From the NCBI GenBank assembly GCA_030690705.1, contig JAUYGE010000002.1, positions 1 to 10,645 on the forward strand: a DNA stretch of 10,645 bases, in the 5' to 3' direction. This document shows positions 6,207 through 10,645 of this stretch, piece after piece. Every line of letters begins with the position of its first letter. Within the stretch, counting starts at the first letter, position 1. The stretch comes from Dehalococcoidia bacterium. GTDB taxonomy: Bacteria; Chloroflexota; Dehalococcoidia; JAENJB01. The notes beneath the pieces were generated by a model. The model was not told the origin of the DNA and did no database searches. It saw only the letters and a program-made list of their open reading frames with translations. A program made the translations under genes and the position numbers.

Positions 6207-7547
6207 ATGACAAACAGTGACTGGCAGGAAGAGTACAAGCGCAAGCTGATCTCCGCCGAGGACGCCGCCGGGATGGTGAAATCCGGCGACAAGGTCGTCT
6301 TCACCGCCGGACGCGAGTCCTTCGCCATCGGCCTCGCCATCGCCGCCCGAATTGGCGAACTGCAGGGCGTGGACGTCTTTGTCCCCTCCCCGGGCTACGA
6401 TTTCGGCTGGTACGACCCCGGCTGGCAGGATGCCTTCAACATCACCATACTCATGCCCACCGCCACCTGCCAGGAGGCCGTGGACGCTCGCCGCGTTGAC
6501 ATCAACTTCGGGACCATCTTCCCCTTCTCTTCCCTGGAAGACCCGGACACCCGTCCGCCCGATATGCTGCTCACCGAGGTCTCTCCGCCGGACAAGCACG
6601 GCTATTGCAGCTTCGGCCAGTCGCTGTGGAACAAGAAGAGACACATTAAGGGCGCGAAGCTGGTTATCGCCGAGGTCAATCCCAACCTGATCAAGACCCA
6701 TGGGGAGAACTTCGTCCATGTCTCCGAGATACACTACTTCGTAGAACACAAGTCCACCGGCGGCGCACCCGGGATCGGCAGCCTGGCCGGCAGAGAACTG
6801 AAAGAGCCGGAAGCCTACTTGAAGGACATCGCCGCCAATGTCTCGCGGGTTATCAAAGACGGCGACACCATCCAGATAGGCGTAGGAAGGACCACCGAGC
6901 CCCTGGTGCGCATGGGCATGTTGAACGGGAAAAAGGACCTGGGCTATCATTCCGAGGCCACTCCGGGGGGCATCATCTCGCTGATACGCGACGGCGTAAT
7001 CAACGGCTGCCGAAAGACGCTCAATCCGGGCATAGCCGTGGTCACCTCCCTGGGCGGCGGCACCAAGGACGAGCTGGACTGGGCCAACGACAATCCTATC
7101 TTCCATCTCGTGGACGTGGAGTACCTGGAGGACATGAGAATCATCGCCCAGCACGACAATTTCGTCGCCATCAACAACGCTCTGGTCATTGATTTCACCG
7201 GTCAGATCGCCGCCGAGGGCATCGGACGGCGCATCCTGAGCGTGGCTGGCGGACAGCTGCCTTTCGTCATCGGCGCCTGGCTGTCGAAGGGGGGCCGCTC
7301 GGTGACGGTGCTGCCCTCCACCGCCCAGAACGGCCAGGTATCCCGCATCATGCCCACCCTCCCACCGGGCACGCCGGTCACTACCCAGCGCAACCTGGCC
7401 GACTATGTGGCTACAGAGTGGGGCATCGTGCGCATCCGTGGCAAGTCAGTGCGGCAGAGAGCCCAGGCCTTGATCTCCATCGCGCACCCCAGGTTCCGGG
7501 AGCAGCTTACCGAAGAAGCTAAGAAGCTCTTCTGGCCGCAGGAATAA
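6207..7547 (+). CDS. Acetyl-CoA hydrolase/CoA-transferase family protein (Cat1/AbfT-like)
   Basis: Cytoplasmic family I-type CoA transferase that moves CoA between acyl-CoA and a free acid (acetate, succinate, 4-hydroxybutyrate, butyrate) or hydrolyses acyl-CoA. The 446 residues match the family length. The N-terminal domain contains KLISAEDAAGMVKSGDKV and TEVSPPDKHGYCSFG (123-137). The C-terminal domain contains IQIGVGRTTEPLV, then KKDLGYHSE with the probable catalytic Glu250, which forms the glutamyl-CoA thioester in 4-hydroxybutyrate CoA-transferases. It continues with AGGQLPFVIGAWLSKGG (347-363), LPSTAQNG, and a C-terminal EWGIVRIRGKS...AHPRFREQL. In the usual GGQVDFxRGA motif the Asp-Phe is replaced by Pro-Phe and the Arg by Ile, so substrate choice may differ. 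ATG 6207 has AGGGAG at 6196-6201. fabF follows after 129 bases, so a shared acyl-CoA role is possible but unproven. Confidence 0.88.
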   Translation: MTNSDWQEEYKRKLISAEDAAGMVKSGDKVVFTAGRESFAIGLAIAARIGELQGVDVFVPSPGYDFGWYDPGWQDAFNITILMPTATCQEAVDARRVDINFGTIFPFSSLEDPDTRPPDMLLTEVSPPDKHGYCSFGQSLWNKKRHIKGAKLVIAEVNPNLIKTHGENFVHVSEIHYFVEHKSTGGAPGIGSLAGRELKEPEAYLKDIAANVSRVIKDGDTIQIGVGRTTEPLVRMGMLNGKKDLGYHSEATPGGIISLIRDGVINGCRKTLNPGIAVVTSLGGGTKDELDWANDNPIFHLVDVEYLEDMRIIAQHDNFVAINNALVIDFTGQIAAEGIGRRILSVAGGQLPFVIGAWLSKGGRSVTVLPSTAQNGQVSRIMPTLPPGTPVTTQRNLADYVATEWGIVRIRGKSVRQRAQALISIAHPRFREQLTEEAKKLFWPQE

Positions 7548-7560
7548 GGGAGTGTCTGTA

Positions 7561-7680
7561 ATGGCGTCCAAAGGGAAAGCAAGTCACTCAGCAAGGGGCG
7601 CCTTAGAGGGGCTTCGCCCCTCTAAGAAAAAGAATCCCCTCTCTCCTTTGAAGGAGAGAGGCGCAGGGGTGAGAGGTTGA
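7561..7680 (+). CDS. Possible 39-residue basic ORF coupled to fabF
   Basis: ATG at 7561 follows AAGGGAG (7546-7552) with an 8-base spacer, an apparently good ribosome-binding site that overlaps the end of the CoA-transferase gene. The frame stays open through both repeat hairpins and stops at TGA 7678-7680, overlapping the TTG start of fabF in TTGA. The product is rich in Lys, Arg, Gly and Ser (MASKGKASHS...), with no recognisable domain. The second half is entirely repeat-derived, so it may be a chance frame, a coupling leader, or the stub of an original start displaced by repeat insertion. Confidence 0.35.
   Translation: MASKGKASHSARGALEGLRPSKKKNPLSPLKERGAGVRG
7602..7673. repeat. Tandem hairpin repeat upstream of fabF
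   Basis: First hairpin: CTTAGAGGGGC (7602-7612), loop TTC, GCCCCTCTAAG (7616-7626), an 11-base perfect stem. Second: CCTCTCTCCTT (7638-7648) against AAGGAGAGAGG (7651-7661), separated by only two bases so the end pairs would open. The tail GCGCAGGGGTGAG continues the repeat and provides the fabF ribosome-binding site. These are different from the TGTCAT family. There is no T-tract in the plus direction. Confidence 0.75.
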
Positions 7681-8933
7681 CGAATAACCACCGAGTAGCC
7701 ATAACCGGCATGGGGGTGATCAGTCCCCTGGGGCTGAACGTAGCGGACACCTGGGAGGCGCTCATCGCCGGCCGCTCGGGTGTGGACCGCATCACCGCCT
7801 TCGACACCACCAACTTCGCCACCAAGATCGCCGCCGAGGCGAAGGGCTTCGACCCTCTGAACTACATGGACCGCAAAGAGGCGCGCCGGCTCGACCGCTT
7901 CGCCCAGATGGCCGTGGCAGCCAACCTCGAGGCAGTGAACCAGGCCAGGCTCAAGATAGACACCACCAACAGCAACGATATAGGCGTCATCATCGGCAGC
8001 GGCACCGGGGGACTGGGTACCCTTTCGCAGCAGGTGGGAGTGCTGCTGGAAAAGGGTCCGGACCGCGTCAGCCCATTCCTTACGCCGATGATGATCGGCG
8101 ATTCGGCGCCAGCCATCATCTCCATCATGCTGGGCGCCCACGGCCCCAACTATTGCACTACCTCCGCCTGCTCGAGCGGCGCCGATGCCATAGGCAGCGC
8201 CTTCGAAATCGTGCGGCGCGGCGATGCCAAAGCCATGCTCACCGGGGGCAGCGAAGCGGTCATTATTCCCATAGACGTGGCCGCCTTCATCTCCGCGCAC
8301 GCCCTTTCCATGCGCAACGATGACCCAAAGGGGGCCTCGCGGCCCTTCGACGCCGGGAGGAACGGCTTTGTGATGGGAGAGGGCGCCGCTATGCTTGTCC
8401 TGGAGGACATGGCCTATGCCCGGGAGCGCGGCGCCACCATCCTGGCGGAGATGGCCGGCTACGGCGCCTCCAGTGACGCCTTTCACATCGTTCAGCCCGA
8501 CGAGAGCGGCGCCGGGGGCGCCCTGGCCATCAAGCGGGCCCTCGCCAAGGCCGGGCTTAAGCCCGCCGAGGTAGACTATATCAATGCCCACGGCACTTCC
8601 ACCCCGATGAACGATCGCAGCGAGACCCTGGCCATCAAGTCCGTATTCGGTGAGCATGCCTATCGTATCCCCATAAGCTCCACCAAGTCCATGACCGGCC
8701 ACCTGCTGGGCGCCGCCGGCGCCATCGAAGCCGTCTTCTCCGTCCTGACCATCCGCAACGGGATCATCCCGGCTACCATAAACCTGACCCACCCCGACCC
8801 GGAGTGCGACCTGGACTATGTGCCCCTCAAAGCGAGGGAGGCCAGGGTGAGGACAGCGATATCCAGTTCCTTTGGCTTCGGCGGACACAACTCTGTCCTG
8901 GCCTTCCGCGAGTACAGTGGGAGCAACGAGTGA
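7677..8933 (+). CDS. fabF: Beta-ketoacyl-ACP synthase II
   Basis: Condenses malonyl-ACP with acyl-ACP in cytosolic type II fatty-acid elongation. The 418-residue protein has full thiolase-fold length. The Cys-His-His triad is present: C165 in TTSACSSGADA, H305 in NAHGTSTPMND and H342 in KSMTGHLLGAAGAIE, with the conserved Lys337. The GFGGHN loop (400-405) includes the gatekeeping Phe401. N-terminal HRVAITGMGVISPLG is typical. The start is TTG at 7677, giving MTNNHRV; the next in-frame ATG would remove the first beta strand. The repeat-derived GGGGTGAG (7666-7673) is the likely Shine-Dalgarno. The stop overlaps recJ by GTGA. No ACP, FabD or FabG is adjacent, so this is outside a complete fab cluster. 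FabF-like synthases also occur in polyketide pathways, but nothing here suggests that. Confidence 0.93.
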   Translation: MTNNHRVAITGMGVISPLGLNVADTWEALIAGRSGVDRITAFDTTNFATKIAAEAKGFDPLNYMDRKEARRLDRFAQMAVAANLEAVNQARLKIDTTNSNDIGVIIGSGTGGLGTLSQQVGVLLEKGPDRVSPFLTPMMIGDSAPAIISIMLGAHGPNYCTTSACSSGADAIGSAFEIVRRGDAKAMLTGGSEAVIIPIDVAAFISAHALSMRNDDPKGASRPFDAGRNGFVMGEGAAMLVLEDMAYARERGATILAEMAGYGASSDAFHIVQPDESGAGGALAIKRALAKAGLKPAEVDYINAHGTSTPMNDRSETLAIKSVFGEHAYRIPISSTKSMTGHLLGAAGAIEAVFSVLTIRNGIIPATINLTHPDPECDLDYVPLKAREARVRTAISSSFGFGGHNSVLAFREYSGSNE

Positions 8934-10606
8934 GCCGCAGCCGATGGAAAGTCTATCCGCCTGCCCCACGAGAGTTCTTCGCCGAAGCCGCCGGCATTCA
9001 TCCCCTGCTGAGCCAGCTTCTCTATAACCGCGGCCTGACCGACCCGGCGCAGTTTGAGGCCTTTATCGCCGCCGACCGCCGCCTGGATAGCAATCCCTTT
9101 CTGCTCACCGACATGCACCAGGCGGTCTCGCGCATCTACCATGGGCTCTTCGCTGGGGAGACCATCGCCATCTATGGCGACTTCGATGCCGACGGCATCA
9201 CCGCCACGGCTCTGCTGGTGCACGGGCTGTCGGCCCTCGGGGCGAAGGCTGTGCCATATATTCCGCACCGCCACGAGGAAGGCTACGGTCTGAGAACCGC
9301 CGCCCTCGAGCGGCTGCACAACCAGGGAGTGAACCTGGTGATCACCGCCGACTGCGGCATCGCCAACAGCTACGAGGTGGACTACGCCCGCCGTCTGGGG
9401 CTGGATGTCATCGTCACCGACCACCACCTGGTGACCGCCACCCTGCCGCCGGCCTGCGCCGTGGTCAACCCCAAGAGAAACCCCTCCCTGGGGGGGATGG
9501 AGCTGGCCGGGGTGGGAGTCGCCTTCAAGCTCCTGCAAGCCGTGCTCCAGGGAAGCGGCCGGGAGAAGACACTGGACGAGGTGATGGACCTGGTGGCCCT
9601 GGGCACGGTCGCGGACGTAGCGCCCCTGGTGAATGAAAACCGCTACCTGGTGAAACAGGGACTCAAGTCCATGAGCAAGCCCCGCCTCGGCCTCGCGGAG
9701 CTGCTCCGCTGCGCCAGGCTGGAACCGGGCAGGGTAAGCGCCGAGAGCATCTCTTACGTCATCGCCCCCCGCCTCAACGCCGCCAGCCGGCTCGACCACG
9801 CCATCAATAGCTACAAGCTGCTCCTGTCCGAGTCCCAGGAGGAGGCTCACATGCTGGCCCTGGGACTTGAGGAGAAGAACAGCGAGCGCAAGCAGCTGAC
9901 CACCAAGACCTTTAACCTGGCGAGGGAGAAGGTCCTGGCCCAGGGAACGGATTCTCCCCTCCTCTTCGCCGCCGACGGAGAGTTCTTCGCCGGAGTCATC
10001 GGCATCGCCGCCGGGAAGCTGGTGGATGAGTTCAACCGCCCCGCCGTACTGGTCAAGCTCGACGGGGTCAGCCGGGGCAGCGCCCGGAGCATACCGGAGT
10101 TCAACATCGCCGCCGCGCTGAAGGAGTGCCAGGATATCCTTTCAAGATTCGGTGGACACCCCATGGCCGCCGGCTTCTCCATAGACACCGACATGGTGGA
10201 CGAACTGCAACGCCGCCTGGTAGCCATAGCGCGCACCCAGCTAGCCGGCCTTGACCTGCGTCAGTGCCTGATGATTGACGCCGTTACCCCCCTGGAGCAA
10301 CTGACGGGGGAAACCTACCAGCTCATCCAGCAACTGGCTCCCTTCGGCCAGGGCAACCCCACCCCCGTGTTCCTCAGCCACGGCGTGGATGTCGTCGAGT
10401 GCCGCACCATGGGTGGCCAGAAAGAGCACCTGAGAATGAAGCTCAAGGCAGCGAACCAGGTCTGGGACGCCGTCGGCTTCGGCCTGGGTTCACTGGCGGG
10501 AGACATGGCTCCACATCTTGATATCGTCTACACCCTGGACACCAACAACTGGAGCGGGCAAGAGGTGTTGCGCCTCAACCTGCTGGACTTCGCCGCGGCG
10601 AGCTAG
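8930..10606 (+). CDS. recJ: Single-stranded-DNA-specific 5'-3' exonuclease RecJ
   Basis: DHH-family nuclease acting in RecF-pathway recombination, mismatch and base-excision repair. From GTG 8930 it is 558 residues, usual for RecJ. DHH motif I is IYGDFDADGITA (81-92: D84, D86, D88), motif II ITADCGIAN (138-146: D141), motif III VTDHHLV (162-168) and motif IV LGTVADVAPL (224-233: D229). Then come APRLNAASRLDHA (279-291), the DHHA1 motif RFGGHPMAAGF (406-416) and a C-terminal OB-like region with QLAPFGQGNP (468-477), so it is complete. The frame is open upstream into fabF, but GTG 8930 overlaps the fabF stop (GTGA), has GGGAG at 8919-8923 and gives the normal N-terminus (MSRSRWKVYPP). The usual RxNAAGR is SR here (NAASR). 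It is translationally coupled to fabF although the functions are unrelated. Confidence 0.95.
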   Translation: MSRSRWKVYPPAPREFFAEAAGIHPLLSQLLYNRGLTDPAQFEAFIAADRRLDSNPFLLTDMHQAVSRIYHGLFAGETIAIYGDFDADGITATALLVHGLSALGAKAVPYIPHRHEEGYGLRTAALERLHNQGVNLVITADCGIANSYEVDYARRLGLDVIVTDHHLVTATLPPACAVVNPKRNPSLGGMELAGVGVAFKLLQAVLQGSGREKTLDEVMDLVALGTVADVAPLVNENRYLVKQGLKSMSKPRLGLAELLRCARLEPGRVSAESISYVIAPRLNAASRLDHAINSYKLLLSESQEEAHMLALGLEEKNSERKQLTTKTFNLAREKVLAQGTDSPLLFAADGEFFAGVIGIAAGKLVDEFNRPAVLVKLDGVSRGSARSIPEFNIAAALKECQDILSRFGGHPMAAGFSIDTDMVDELQRRLVAIARTQLAGLDLRQCLMIDAVTPLEQLTGETYQLIQQLAPFGQGNPTPVFLSHGVDVVECRTMGGQKEHLRMKLKAANQVWDAVGFGLGSLAGDMAPHLDIVYTLDTNNWSGQEVLRLNLLDFAAAS

Positions 10607-10617
10607 ACCGACGAACA

Positions 10618-10645
10618 TGTCATTATTCGTCCCGATTCATCGGGA
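10618..10645. repeat. Left half of a TGTCAT palindromic repeat, cut by the window edge
   Basis: TGTCATTATTCG is followed by TCCCGAT (10630-10636), TC, ATCGGGA (10639-10645). The core hairpin matches those at 3177-3195 and 5829-5846. It lies 12 bases after the recJ stop and could serve as a 3' hairpin for the operon. Confidence 0.6.

Noticed and set aside
6084..7154. Minus-strand open frame opposite the CoA-transferase gene
   Set aside because: Shadow frame with no recognisable motif; its start lies inside the real gene and its end runs into a repeat.
7602..7626. Rho-independent terminator after the CoA-transferase gene
   Set aside because: The stem is strong but A-residues, not T, follow it on the plus strand; it belongs to a dispersed repeat.
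8804..8929. Long N-terminal extension of recJ
   Set aside because: It reads fabF out of frame; GTG 8930 has a Shine-Dalgarno, overlaps the fabF stop and gives the normal N-terminus.
7584..8969. Long minus-strand open frame opposite fabF
   Set aside because: Gly/Val/His-rich shadow of a high-GC gene with clear catalytic motifs on the plus strand; no domain seen.
8816..9850. Minus-strand open frame opposite recJ
   Set aside because: Shadow of recJ; composition is typical of antisense frames in GC-rich DNA.
1..10645. A defence, toxin-antitoxin, phage or secretion system
   Set aside because: Every substantial gene belongs to a housekeeping or metabolic family; none carries such signature domains.

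Overview
The window is a gene-dense, GC-rich bacterial chromosome segment. It holds eight recognisable protein-coding genes, separated by short gaps rich in palindromic repeats. The repeat vocabulary (arms starting TGTCATTGCGAG / TGTCATCCTGAG / TGTCATTCCCGC, inner ends GAAGCAATC or GAAGGATCC) together with the gene content suggests an uncultured Chloroflexota member, possibly Dehalococcoidia-like. This is an inference from style and no taxonomic marker proves it.

Layout. Positions 103-2224 (+): glycogen/starch synthase glgA, followed after 4 bases by a LOG/TIGR00725-type Rossmann protein. Positions 2233-3549 (-): a convergent MtaB-type radical-SAM tRNA methylthiotransferase, with a repeat hairpin between the two 3' ends and a second repeat inside its reading frame. 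Positions 3550-3898: repeat-bearing spacer. Positions 3899-5038 (-): a 12-helix MFS transporter. Positions 5293-5787 (+): a zinc-ribbon Nudix hydrolase. Positions 5788-6206: a spacer made almost entirely of repeats, including a nested element and a possible IS21-type end. Positions 6207-10606 (+): acetyl-CoA hydrolase/CoA-transferase family gene, a possible 39-codon ORF, fabF and recJ, probably one transcription unit. The small ORF overlaps fabF by TTGA and fabF overlaps recJ by GTGA.

The genes are mostly housekeeping: polyglucan synthesis, tRNA modification, acyl-CoA exchange, fatty-acid elongation and DNA repair. I see no defence system, phage, CRISPR array, tRNA or rRNA. The most notable feature is how the repeats touch the genes. 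One is translated in frame within mtaB. One supplies the mtaB tail and a convergent hairpin. One carries the Shine-Dalgarno and lies against the TTG start of fabF. One forms the proximal leader of the CoA-transferase gene. Separately, mtaB and glgA each have a perfect TATAAT placed so that their mRNAs would be nearly leaderless.
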